64,000 nt of DNA from Trichostrongylus colubriformis (Eukaryota; Nematoda; Chromadorea; Rhabditida; Trichostrongylidae): the NCBI GenBank assembly GCA_963978905.1, contig OZ022257.1, positions 10,438,509 to 10,502,508 of the forward strand, read 5' to 3'. Below are positions 9,703 to 18,999 of the stretch, one piece after another; positions within the stretch are counted from its first letter, which is position 1, and every line of letters starts with the position of its first letter. A program made the translations under genes and the position numbers. Under the pieces are notes generated by a model. The model searched no databases and was not told the DNA's origin. It saw only the letters and a list, made by a program, of their open reading frames with translations.

Positions 9703-12660
9703 TTAGTCCCGCGCCGTCGCGGGGTCCGCTGTTCTTGTCAATCGCCGCCATTTTCTCCTATCCAAGGCATCTTCTGCCGTGGCTTTCACTTCTGTGAGGT
9801 CCGTTTTGATAACGTCCCTCCACCTTTTCTTTGGGGCTCCTCGTGGTCGCTTGCCGGGTGCTTCGAACTCCGCCGCTTTCCTAATTGGGTGACCTGCCGA
9901 CCTTCTCAGCACGTGCCCATACCATCTTAGCCGCTGCTCCCTCAACTTCAGCTGGACCGGTGCCGTCTGCATGACTGCCCTGACGTCCTCGTTCCTGATC
10001 CTGTCGAGCCGCGTCCAGCCACATGCCCATCTCAGCATCCTCATTTCTGCGGAATGTAGCTGCTTCTCAAGATTCTTTGTTATGGGCCAACACTCGCTGC
10101 CATAGAGCGTTGCGGGTCTTATCACCGTTCGGTATACCTTGCCCTTTAGAGTCCTGGAGCACCGTCGATCGCAGAGGATTCCTGTGGACTCTCTCCATTT
10201 CAGCCATGCCGCATTTATTCGGGCTTTCACGGCCTGATCCACCGTACCATCCTCGGCTACATCACTTCCCAGGTATCGGAAGTCCTGAACCCTTTCGATG
10301 CTTTCTCCATGGCGGTCCACGATGGACACCGGACAGTCTTCGGAGCTTAGGAATTTGGTCTTCTTCACGTTTACTTGTAAGCCGTTCTCTGCCAGCCTTG
10401 CCTGCCATCTCTGCACCTTCGCCTGTAGTTCTTCTTTGGTATCCGCTATTAGGGCAATGTCGTCAGCGTAGAGAATGGTCCTCAGTGGTCCCTCCATGAG
10501 GTCTTTCACCATGCCATCTAGGGTGAGTAGGAAGAGGAACGGGCTTAGGGCTGAGCCTTGGTGTACCCCAACCGAGATCCCTATTTCCGCCGTCAGTCGC
10601 TGCGGGGTGCGTATGACCGCCTTAGCCCCATCGTACATGTCCTGTATAAGGGTGACGAGGTGCTCTGGTATCTGTCGTTCTCGAAGCGAATTCCAGATTA
10701 CTGGTCGTGGCAGACGGTCGAAGGCCTTTTCGAGGTCCAGGAAGGCTAGGTAGCAAGGCTTACGCTTTTCACGGTACTTTTCCATTACTTGTCTAAGGAT
10801 GAAGATGGCATCCGTGGTGGAGCGCTCAGGCATGAACCCGAACTGCCCCTCAGATATGGTGACCAGCTCCCTCAGCCTCAAGTCAATCAGCCGCTCGTAC
10901 AGCTTCATGGTATGAGCCGTCAACTTTATTCCACGGTAGTTGGAGCACTCCATTGCGTCCCCCTTCTGCTTGAATATGGGAACGATGGTACTGGTCCTCC
11001 ACGCAACCGGAATTTTTCCTCTGGCCGTCACAGTGTTCAGGAAGCGTGTAAGCCACCCCACCCCGTACTCTCCCAGTGCCTTCCATGCCTCTATTGCCAC
11101 CCCATCTGGACCAGCGGCCTTTCCATTTTTCATTTTTCCCAGCGCCTGGCGGACTTCTCCCGCTGTCCAAGGGAGGATGGGGCCAGCCGTAGCCTCCTTC
11201 TGTTGGCTTTCCTTACGTGGGAACTCTTCGTTCAGAAGCCCATCGAAGTACTCCCGCCATCTCCTTTTGACATCGGCTGGTTTCCTCAGAGTGGTACCCT
11301 CGCTGCTCTTTACAGCCTTGACCACCGCGACGTCTTGGGTGGCTCGATGTCTCGCTTTAGCCAGCCTGAAGACGAACTTTTCTGCCTCCTTCCCATCTAA
11401 CCTCTCGTACAAGGCATCCATTTCTGTATTCTTTGCTTTGGCCACAGCTGCCTTGGCAAGCCTCTTGCAGCGTTTGTAGGTGTCGAGGTGTTCTGGGTTC
11501 TTCGTTTTCTGCCACCGCTTGTATGCTTCCTTCTTTTGTTTCACTACCCTCTGAACCTCCTCATTCCAGAACCACGCTGCTTTGTCTCCTTCGAAGCCAC
11601 CTCGGCTCTCTCCCAGCGTTTCCTTTGCGCATTTCAGAATTACCTCAGCTGCTCTGTTCCAAGTCTCCTGAGTTGGCCCGTCAGGGTCTGGGAGACCGAT
11701 ATCCAGTATCCTCCTTTTGAGGTCATCCCTTTCCTGTTTGTGCAGCTTCCACCATCTGATTCGCCGTTCGGTCTTGAGCCTTGTTTTCTTAGGGAGATCT
11801 ATGGCAAGATCTGCTAGGAGGGGCCTGTGTTGGGTGGTGAGTTCCTCTCCTGGCAGTACCTTGATGTCCTTCACAGTTTTGAGGGCTGATCTTCTTATGA
11901 GTATATGGTCGACTTCCGTTTGTCTCCCTCCACTGCTATAGGTTACCTTTTGACTCTCTCTTTTCGCGAAGTACGTGCTGCAGACCGCTAAGTCATGGGC
12001 CGTGGCCAGGTCCAGTATCCTTTCTCCCTCAGCGTTTCTTACGCCCAGCCCTTTGCCTCCATGCACCCTTTCTAAGCCCCTTCTGTCTCTGCCGACGTGA
12101 CCGTTCAGATCGCCTGCTACGGTGAGGTAATCGCCTTCCGGAACTGACCTGATGGCGGCGTCAAGGCTCAGATAGAACTCGTCCTTCTCGTGCTCAGGAC
12201 AACCGGCTTGCGGTGCGTATACACTTACTATGGTCCAGTACCCCTCCTCTGTATCCAACCTTACTGCCATAATTCGACCGTTGATCCTGTTCACGGCGCA
12301 CACGCTATCTTTGAGGGAATCCGCTACTGCGATGGCCACTCCGTTCCGTTTAGTGTCCTCGCCGTTGTAGAAGAGTTTTACTCCCTCTCCAATCTCTCTT
12401 GCCTTAGCTCCTTTCCAGCGTGTTTCCTGGATACATAGGATCTGGATTTTTCGTCGACTCATCAGGTCGGCAATCTCTCGAGACTTCCCGGTCAATGATC
12501 CTACGTTCAGAGTCCCTATTCGAACTAACTTCTTCAGCCGAGGTCGTTCACCCCTCGGTAGCCCTCGCATACTGACCACAGAACTCGGGCGAGGGTTCTG
12601 CGCGTCACTTCCGGGTGACGTCCTAGCATTAACACTGATTCTTTGGCAACTTTTGAACAT
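9703..12660 (-). CDS. RTE endonuclease / reverse transcriptase polyprotein
   Basis: This 985-residue protein nicks target DNA and reverse-transcribes its own RNA at the nick. The N-terminal APE-type endonuclease (about residues 46-290) shows TLNVGSL (Asn52), QETRW (Glu79), GDLNGHVG (Asp184, Asn186), DHILI (Asp251) and a final QHRPLL (His278), all expected catalytic positions. The reverse transcriptase (about 495-800) has AFLDLEKAFD (motif A), QGSALSPFLF (motif B) and YADD at 731-734. A basic C-terminal region (about 840-985) ends the protein, including PGKRPRGAPKKRW. There is no frameshift or internal stop. The first Met is at 12660; Met31 is an alternative. Open frames on the opposite strand here are shadows. 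Confidence 0.95.
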   Translation of the reverse strand: MFKSCQRISVNARTSPGSDAQNPRPSSVVSMRGLPRGERPRLKKLVRIGTLNVGSLTGKSREIADLMSRRKIQILCIQETRWKGAKAREIGEGVKLFYNGEDTKRNGVAIAVADSLKDSVCAVNRINGRIMAVRLDTEEGYWTIVSVYAPQAGCPEHEKDEFYLSLDAAIRSVPEGDYLTVAGDLNGHVGRDRRGLERVHGGKGLGVRNAEGERILDLATAHDLAVCSTYFAKRESQKVTYSSGGRQTEVDHILIRRSALKTVKDIKVLPGEELTTQHRPLLADLAIDLPKKTRLKTERRIRWWKLHKQERDDLKRRILDIGLPDPDGPTQETWNRAAEVILKCAKETLGESRGGFEGDKAAWFWNEEVQRVVKQKKEAYKRWQKTKNPEHLDTYKRCKRLAKAAVAKAKNTEMDALYERLDGKEAEKFVFRLAKARHRATQDVAVVKAVKSSEGTTLRKPADVKRRWREYFDGLLNEEFPRKESQQKEATAGPILPWTAGEVRQALGKMKNGKAAGPDGVAIEAWKALGEYGVGWLTRFLNTVTARGKIPVAWRTSTIVPIFKQKGDAMECSNYRGIKLTAHTMKLYERLIDLRLRELVTISEGQFGFMPERSTTDAIFILRQVMEKYREKRKPCYLAFLDLEKAFDRLPRPVIWNSLRERQIPEHLVTLIQDMYDGAKAVIRTPQRLTAEIGISVGVHQGSALSPFLFLLTLDGMVKDLMEGPLRTILYADDIALIADTKEELQAKVQRWQARLAENGLQVNVKKTKFLSSEDCPVSIVDRHGESIERVQDFRYLGSDVAEDGTVDQAVKARINAAWLKWRESTGILCDRRCSRTLKGKVYRTVIRPATLYGSECWPITKNLEKQLHSAEMRMLRWACGWTRLDRIRNEDVRAVMQTAPVQLKLREQRLRWYGHVLRRSAGHPIRKAAEFEAPGKRPRGAPKKRWRDVIKTDLTEVKATAEDALDRRKWRRLTRTADPATARD

Positions 12661-12760
12661 ATTGGGTGTGACTGGGTTTCTCCATCAGCCGGCCTGTCAA
12701 CCTGGGCCTGACGCTGGTAACCACCATTTTTTTGCAATTTCTTGCAAGGCATGGTTTGAG

Positions 12761-12838
12761 CCTCGGCGGGGATCGAACCCAGTGGTCTTGAATGTGCAGA
12801 CGTGAGCCTACACTCTTAACCACTCGGCTATCCCTGCC
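12761..12838 (-). other. tRNA-like 5' end of the RTE
   Basis: The first 78 nt of the element look tRNA-derived: an A-box-like TAGCCGAGTGGTTAAGAG as in Leu/Ser tRNAs, a 5-bp anticodon-type stem (TGTAG/CTGCA) with an 8-nt loop, and a B-box GGTTCGATCC. The T-stem and acceptor pairing are imperfect, so it is not a mature tRNA gene. It lies exactly at the element boundary, ahead of the ORF. It may serve as an internal promoter for the LINE (inference) or be a fused SINE head. Confidence 0.6.
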
Positions 12839-12853
12839 TGCTCGTACCACAGT
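12839..12853 (+). repeat. RTE target-site duplication, right copy
   Basis: Identical to 9666-9680. Host sequence continues from here in the same register as the unit-C flank at 38166. Confidence 0.95.
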
Positions 12854-13690
12854 GACGGAGCACTTAATAATAGGGATTTTCAGGCTCAGATCAGTCCTTC
12901 GATTTTTGTTCGTCGTTGCGAAAACGGACTTGATTCGCTCTCTGAAGAAATTAAATGAATCTAGGGATTCAAGCAGCGAAGGTTACAGGGCGGGGAATAT
13001 TCATGAAACCTTAGAAGTGAGTAGAGGCTCTGTTTATCTTATTTGGAGGAGTATTAACATTTTAAAAGGAATGATGACAAACTCGTACTCATATGTATGC
13101 GAAGTGAAATTTGAGGCACACATGCAGTAACCAAATGAGACGATTTACCTTCTTGGTGCCTACATACTTGAGTAATATCCAAGTGGCTCTCTCTTCGTCC
13201 TGCTACGGTGCGCCATCACGGCGTTATACCCGCTCGAACCCACTCCGACTCCTTTTGTTTTGCTCACTTGATCAATAAGGGAGCGCAAGTAGGTAAGGTC
13301 GGAGTGGGTTCGAGCAGGTGCAGAGACTGCACCAAAAAGTCAGTCGACTGACCTGATTATCAAGGAGTGCGCCTTTTAACTTCGCTGGCCTTAGGAATGC
13401 TTAGAGGAGGGGGGGGACGGGGAATTTAGATAATGATAAGTGCATATTTTTGAAGCAGTTGCTCGGCAAATATTCAGATTGTACTTTTCAGCCGCTCCGC
13501 GGTTTTCGCTTGTCTGCACGTATGTTCGGACCATTGAGCAGCCAGAAATTACTATATGTATATTTGCTGAGCTCCGGCTTCAATTGCAAACCATTGTCTG
13601 GGTGTCTCCGTATTCATAACAACTTGCCAATACACGCAAATTCGTTTTGTGGAGTTTGATTTGCTAACAGGTGATACGCAAACGATGTTC
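12854..13690. other. Unit-A flank with a deleted long gene
   Basis: Up to about 12990 this matches sequence downstream of the unit-C long gene (about 38180-38325). From about 12996 (AATATTCATGAAA) it matches sequence upstream of that gene (about 40319-40620). The roughly 2 kb that holds the long gene in unit C is therefore absent here. No coding sequence remains. The stretch continues into the palindrome centre, with an 18-bp hairpin at 13232-13315. Confidence 0.6.
13232..13315. repeat. Perfect 18-bp inverted repeat at unit centre
   Basis: The arms are GCTCGAACCCACTCCGAC (13232-13249) and its exact reverse complement (13298-13315), separated by 48 nt. A weaker version is at 40562-40640, and a one-armed relative is at about 51543. 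It sits midway between the positions of the two divergent genes of the unit. Confidence 0.8.
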
Positions 13691-13942
13691 CTCCAGCCCT
13701 ACCTTTCTGAGAAAACATTGGAAAAGAATGGCATAAAAAGTGGGTGAAAAGAGCGTTGCAGCATGTCGTCTTCATCTATTATAGATATTTCGTTTCAGAC
13801 TCTTCCTTGCTTCTTTTCTTTACAAGTTCTTCGAGCACCTGATATGGGTATGTTTAAAAAAAAAGCTTTGGCAGAGAAATATGCACATGCATGTCGTAAA
13901 ATCGCGCAGTAAGAAGAGGATTTCCTGTGGTGTCAGTAAATA

Positions 13943-14713
13943 CTAGGTCGTACCAAAAGCCTGGTAGGATTTTTCAATAACATAAATAACGTCTGTTTAC
14001 TTCGAACGCCAGATTCCGTAGGAAGCTACAATGCCCGTAGTCGATACCCACCAAACACGCGGTATCATCTTCTGTGAGCGGTCTCGCGGCGCCAAAGTGG
14101 CGGAAGCTTGCGATTCCATCAACGCTGCATTGAGCAAGGGTTTTGTGAGCTAAAAGACCGTACGTCGCTGGTTCATCAGCTTCAGCAACGGTGAGATCGA
14201 CGTGGATTCCAAACCGCACTCAGGACTGTGCTACTTCTGAGATGCTGGAGAAATGGTTTTCTACGAGGTGCTAATACAAAGCGAGGCAGCCACCGCTGTC
14301 GTATACATCTCGCAGCTTTATCAGCTTTCCGCTGTTCAAGAAAAGCGCCGGGAAAGGTCCACGGTCACCCCTTCATGTCAACGCCCGCTCCCACGTCGCG
14401 AAGAGTACCCCGGTCACGCTGCAGGAGCTCAGGTGGGATGTCCTGCTCAACCCGCCATACCATCCAGACATTGCAGCTTCTGACCATCACCTTTCCCATC
14501 CTCTGAAATCCTCCCTGGCAAAGAGGAGCTTTTTTGATTATGACTTGTTGCAAGGCGATCGCTAACTTTTTCGACTCCCATGAACCAGAATTCTGGGAGG
14601 AGGGAATCAACGGTCTCCTTATGTGGCTGCCTATTTGTCGTGTTACAAGAAATAATAATAATAATAATGAGTGATGATCGAAAAAACCCTACTAGACTTT
14701 CGGTACATCCTAG
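13943..14713 (+). mobile_element. Internally deleted mariner, copy 2 (771 bp)
   Basis: Degenerate termini CTAGGTCGTACC and (reverse) CTAGGATGTACC are recognisable as altered TTAGGTTGTACC ends. TA precedes the left end; the right TA is mutated. The body matches copy 1 (6243-7126), including the same join between the helix-turn-helix part and the catalytic part. It lies inside the promoter of the short gene. Confidence 0.85.
14030..14560 (+). pseudogene. Broken mariner transposase
   Basis: DNA-binding segments (TRGIIFCERSRGAKVAEACD, then VRRWFISFSNGEIDV after an in-frame stop at about 14153) join to a catalytic segment with stops and frameshifts. The third catalytic Asp is still visible in DIAASDHHL, but the first catalytic Asp region is missing, as in the other two copies. 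It cannot encode an active enzyme. Confidence 0.8.
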
Positions 14714-14823
14714 AAGTAAACAACACTGCAAAGTATTTTCAAGTCACCAAACACGAACTTTCGCGTTTGCAACAGTCTAAAGGATTCAATTCTATACTGT
14801 AGAGGCACCATTCGCATTTCAGA

Positions 14824-15285
14824 ATGAGGTTACTGGTGCTTACCCTGCTCCTCGTGGTCATTGTCACGAATGGCTTCAGAATCGAAAATTCTTTAGCCAG
14901 TAAAAATGGCAAGAATCAAAAAAGTGTGGAATCGAAGGAAGACGACGACTATGAAGGGCTACTCATTTCTGATAATGAGACCACTATAAAGAAAAAATCG
15001 ACCAAAGGGAAAAATTCAAAAAAATATCGTGGAAATTCTTATGACAGAGTCAAGAAGGTATGCTTGTTTATCTTGTTATTGCTTCGACGACGCATAGAAA
15101 CCAAAAAATGATATTTAGCTGGAATCCCAGGATTTTCTCTGATACAGGACATTTTTCAGGTATCTTCCAAAGTGAAAGATAAAGTGCTGAAACCAGCTAG
15201 CGAGTTGGTGAAAAAGGCAGTGTTCAAACCAATGCACCGAAAGATTAGATTAGTGCAACCTGCGCAACCCCGACGTTCTTCGTAG
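14824..15285 (+). CDS. Short secreted protein with basic tail (family member A)
   Basis: Two exons, 14824-15057 and 15160-15285, are joined in phase 0 across a 102-nt GT...TTTTTCAG intron. The product has 119 residues. A signal peptide (MRLLVLTLLLVVIVTNG) is followed by a short mixed region, an acidic patch (ESKEDDDYEG) and then a Lys-rich tail. The intron falls just after RVKK; exon 2 starts VSSKVKDKVLKPASELVKKA and ends RRSS. The architecture matches the long genes at 22363 and 38649 without their repeat block. The start is fixed by TTTCAG one base upstream, and AATAAA at 15315 fits as a polyadenylation signal. I recognise no known family. A secreted cationic, possibly membrane-active peptide precursor is an inference from composition only. 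Confidence 0.75.
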
Positions 15286-15314
15286 AGGGGGATACTCGAG
15301 ACGATGTGACTGAT

Positions 15315-15320
15315 AATAAA
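15315..15320 (+). promoter_or_regulatory. Polyadenylation signal of short gene A
   Basis: AATAAA lies 30 nt after the stop codon, at a normal nematode spacing. The same GATAATAAAAATTCT context survives in the broken unit-B copy at about 29780. Confidence 0.6.
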
Positions 15321-15499
15321 AATTCTGTTTTGCAGTGTGCGCTTTACCGCAACCCTATTAAAGAAGAACACATAGATTTCGTACAGCTCGTGGCATATTT
15401 TTTATGGCCAATATGGATTTTCAGTGCTGCACTCCAGTGCTTGGCCGGTATGGCTGTGTGTAAAGCGCTCGGAAAATGTTCTTCAATATTATAAAAAGA

Positions 15500-16560
15500 A
15501 TAGCTGTCGTTTCTTGAAGATCATCAGGTCCATATTCATGTACTCTACCGTAGATTGCACCGCGCCAGCCATTCATCTATAAGTGCCTTCACTCGACATC
15601 GCGGCTGCACTAGCACCATACAGTACTCCAAGCTTCAAATGATCTCAAGAGAGGTACGAGATAATCTGGACGAATTCCCTTCAAGGCATTGATGGAGTGA
15701 GAGTCTGCAGACCATGTTCCCTTCGCTACCTGATATTTGCATTCATTCAGTGCCTTCAAAAGTCACTGATAGCAAGGAGGGACAAAATTCGAAGGACTGA
15801 TCTAAGCCTAAAATCATTAACTATGTATTAGGTGCTCTGTCAGTGTGGCACGAGCATGCTCCAAAGACCATTATCGGCTAAATAGCTTTTGCAAGCAATT
15901 ATTGCAGGACAGATGCATCAGGAGTAAGCGATAGTTTAACCTTAACATACAAGAAAGGAGCCAGAGGCAGCGACAGCGCACTCGAGGGACACTGTGTGAA
16001 AGAGCATTTCCTCTACTTTTGACACTATTTTCGAGAGTCGCCGAATTTTTTCCTCTTCTATCCTGATGCCTAAAACGAGCGCACCTGTAATCAGCGAGGA
16101 ACTCAACTTCGTTAACCCACATTTCTACACCATTATATTTACAGCCTTTAAAGAAAATACGCGACTAGTCTGATGTGGATTTCCGTCACCTGTGCATTTA
16201 ACATTCAATTGCACTTAACCCACGAACCAGTTTCACTTTTGTTTTGTTAACCATAATGCATGTTGTATTTCTTACTACGCACAAGCGGTACAGGGTACAA
16301 GCGAAGTTTCACGCGAAAAAAAATCTGGCTAAGATACGCTCCTCAAATTGTTGTCCGACCCAGTGGGGCTGTGGGTGGAAGCGATACGCTAGAAGGCTGT
16401 GAAGCTATGGAGAGATAGTTAGTTATCGAAGACGCAGAGTGGAACGCAAAACAACTTGGGGCGCGAAACTCTGATCTGCGCTTCATTCCACCAACTACTG
16501 AGTACTGGTTTAAGGGAATTCGAACACGTAGCTGTTCTACAGATTTCAGATTAATGCGTC
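15500..16560. repeat. Downstream flank of short gene A
   Basis: Paralogous in the same orientation to about 29880-30600 and 41890-42960. In reverse it resembles the flank beyond the long genes, including a reversed CTGGTACGAGCATG-type motif at 15845. No gene is seen. Around 16300-16400 there is a diverged piece of the foldback family of 32272-32745. Confidence 0.6.
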
Positions 16561-16699
16561 AGACCGAATGAAGTCTTAGATTGTTTTTATGTTTTGGTTC
16601 AAGTACTGTATCTAATGTAGTAACTATGGGAGGTATAACAGTCTTGAATTTTCATTAAATGTACAGTGCTTTGATGTTCTTACCACAATACTGCTAACT

Positions 16700-18345
16700 G
16701 CTAGCCATCACCTGCTGGCTGTCAAAATTGTTGACTTGTCGAAAAGATCGTTTTTGAGCTCCCTGGGACCATCCTCAGATTGGATTGTTTTAATATATTA
16801 CGGTGTGTAGCGATTCTTGGCCTGCGTGATTCGGTGACAAGTATGCATGGTGGATGGTTGAGAAGAGGAGGATATACCGATCACCATCGTATGAGCAAGC
16901 AAGTGGAAGTGTGACCGAATGGCTCCAAAATTGTAAATATGGCACCAAATTTAGTAAATATGCATATTAATGACTAGTGTACGAATAATAATGAGTCCAC
17001 AGTACATGATCCTCGTTGTTGCCACTCCGCAAAGGTTTTTACCCACATTTGTAGGGCAAATGCCAGATTATTTACGCCGCTTTGAGTGGGACAAAGTTCT
17101 CAAGCCACTAAGAACATCATGAATCTAGAAATAGGTGTATTCGATCTCAGTGGTTCCATGGATGACTATGGTTGCGTAAAACACAAATGCTTCCCCAGGA
17201 GTTATTTAAGAACTTAGTTGCGCTCATAACTCAATGATTCATGATGGTGCGTCACAGTACGTAGAAATAAATCAACAGTATTCATCAAATTTCAGCGATA
17301 TTAGATTTCGATATTATTGTATATTATTGAATATTAGGCATGTTCATCCACTACGAGGCGGCCATCCCACTCAACAAATTTTGCTTTGCGCTTTTTCCAA
17401 CGTTGGAATCGGTTTCCATAAATAATGTGGCAGACATCAAAAGTTTTTGGGAATATTTTGATGGGGACAGCGGGATTGGGCGATAGGAGCTCAGAGTGTG
17501 GGCTTACGGTGACTTGCAGTTGCCGCAATGCATACACGACACCTAGCAAAGACTTCGAAAGCGAATTTATTAGGTTTTCTAATGTGATCACACTTTTTCT
17601 CACGCTTTCGCTTATTCTTCATTTCATCGTTTTCCTTGTTTTGTTGCTGTGTACTGTTTTACTTTTTTCACACCATCACGAAAGAAAGAAATACGTCCCA
17701 CGAGACAACAAACGACATCTCCTACAGCGCACAATCCGTAAAGGTAGTGTGTGCAGTTTGAAGAGATGCGAGAGAGACGCTCCCGGTTCCTTTTTTCAGT
17801 GTTTTCTCATTGCTTAGTTACTCAGGAATTCACGCGCTTGATTTACTGAAATTGCAGAGCGTCAATCCATAAATGCGAAGATCTGAACCTTGCTCCTGCT
17901 TAACAAGCGATCTCAGATGACAACTCACTCGTTAACAACTCTAAGCGGCCACCTCCACCGTTGATGTTCATGAGTTTGAAGAAGGAACCACTTTTTTCCT
18001 TCCCTTTCGCTTATTCTTCATTTCACTGTTTTACTTGTTTGCTGCCGTGTGTTGTTTCACTTATTTCACATCATCGGGAATGTATGGAAAATACTCCACG
18101 AGACAACAAATGACATCTCTACAGCGCATAACTCGAACAGTCAGTGTGATGATGCGAATGTGATGCGAATACACACCACAGCGTCACGCCTTTGAATCCG
18201 GGTTTTCTCACCGATTTTCGCTTATATTTTTTCATGTTCTTATGGAAGTAATCATTTCTTTGCATCTTTCTCTTTCTTCGGACCCCTTCAGGTTCCTTTA
18301 ACATCCACTGTAACTTCTGCAAACAGGTTTGAAATTTTGATGCCT
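16700..18345. repeat. Segmental duplication block, copy 1
   Basis: From about 17100 this matches about 30640-31700 and 45420-46720, for example in the AATCGGTTTCCATAAATAATG region at 17410. It also contains a weak internal duplication (about 17580-17700 and 17990-18110). A 130-codon open frame at 17425-17817 with one hydrophobic stretch is not conserved in the other copies, so I do not call a gene. Confidence 0.55.
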
Positions 18346-18349
18346 CATA

Positions 18350-18883
18350 TTAGGTTGTCCGGAAAGTTTTCGGACTAAACGCATGATAGGGTCTGAAACA
18401 ACATATCTTTGACACCCGATGTTGTGAGCGGACCTAACTTGAGGGATTTGTGTTTCATGTCCGGTAATTGTACCTGTCAGCAGCATGTGCGACATATCGT
18501 CTCCTGTCCCCAGTAGTGCCTTCGCAATGGATGACAAGAAGATGGTCTACCGACCAGTTCTGCTTCTACAATACGGCTCCGGCCGATCCGCGAACGTGGG
18601 TCATCGCTTTCTGCAGGAAACAATGAAGGGACACCACCTGTCGCTCGACGTACTTCTACTGGTACCACAAGCTCGACAACGGTGACGAGTCGCTCAAGAA
18701 ATCTCGACCATAAACGTAAAACAAACGGCTCGTCCTCGCTACCTGTGGGACTCGACCTAACCTTTCTGTACGCCAACTTCAGACCTTACGAATACCCCAA
18801 AATCCACGGTACACGACATCGATAAAGTTGCTAACTACACAATGTTCTCCGACGCCAGTCCGAAAACTTTCCGGACAACCTAA
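18350..18883 (+). mobile_element. 534-bp non-autonomous mariner
   Basis: The ends TTAGGTTGTCCGGAAAG / reverse complement are flanked by TA at 18348-18349 and 18884-18885. Inside, around 18527-18640, a segment reading DDKKMVYRPVLLLQYGSGRS resembles the N-terminus of a mariner transposase (a different lineage from the 0.8-kb copies), followed by decay. It is a deletion derivative. Confidence 0.85.
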
Positions 18884-18999
18884 TATTTTAGCAACAGAAT
18901 TCCGGAGAAAAGATAAAGATATGAGAAAGCCAAAAAAGGTACGGAAAAAGTCATTCTTTTGACACGTATTTTGTACATATGAATAATAAATAAATAAAT

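Larger units (their letters stand above)
9681..12838 (-). mobile_element. Full-length RTE-clade LINE (3158 bp)
   Basis: The element is bounded by the perfect 15-bp duplication TGCTCGTACCACAGT. On the minus strand it runs: tRNA-like 5' end, about 100 bp of further leader, a single intact 985-codon ORF, then only about 22 nt of 3' tail ending in AAG-type trinucleotide repeats. The short repetitive tail and single ORF are typical of the RTE clade. Uninterrupted versions of its target occur in the paralogous flanks at 38162, 21777 and, in reverse, 42275. The perfect duplication and intact ORF point to a recent, possibly still active copy. Confidence 0.95.
13862..14822 (+). promoter_or_regulatory. 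Split promoter region of short gene A
   Basis: Two blocks conserved upstream of the other family members are found here. The distal one (about 13862-13942) carries a CACATGCATGTCGTAAAATCG-type block and GTGTCAGTAAATA. The proximal one (about 14743-14775) carries TCACCAAACACGAACTTTCG. In units B and C the blocks are nearly adjacent; here a 771-bp mariner separates them. TTTCAG at 14817-14822, one base before the ATG, is a strong candidate trans-splice acceptor. Confidence 0.55.

Noticed and set aside
10023..12438. Plus-strand frames of 90-203 codons opposite the RTE ORF
   Set aside because: They are shadows of the well-supported endonuclease/RT gene on the other strand, with no recognisable domains.
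12761..12838. Functional tRNA-Leu/Ser gene
   Set aside because: The anticodon loop is 8 nt and the T- and acceptor-stem pairings fail. Its position at the RTE boundary marks it as part of the element.
12629..12850. Small minus-strand frames over the RTE leader as separate genes
   Set aside because: They translate the tRNA-like head and leader of the element, and one runs across the insertion boundary.
17425..17817. 130-codon frame with a hydrophobic segment
   Set aside because: Not preserved in the two homologous blocks at 30.6-31.7 and 45.4-46.7 kb.
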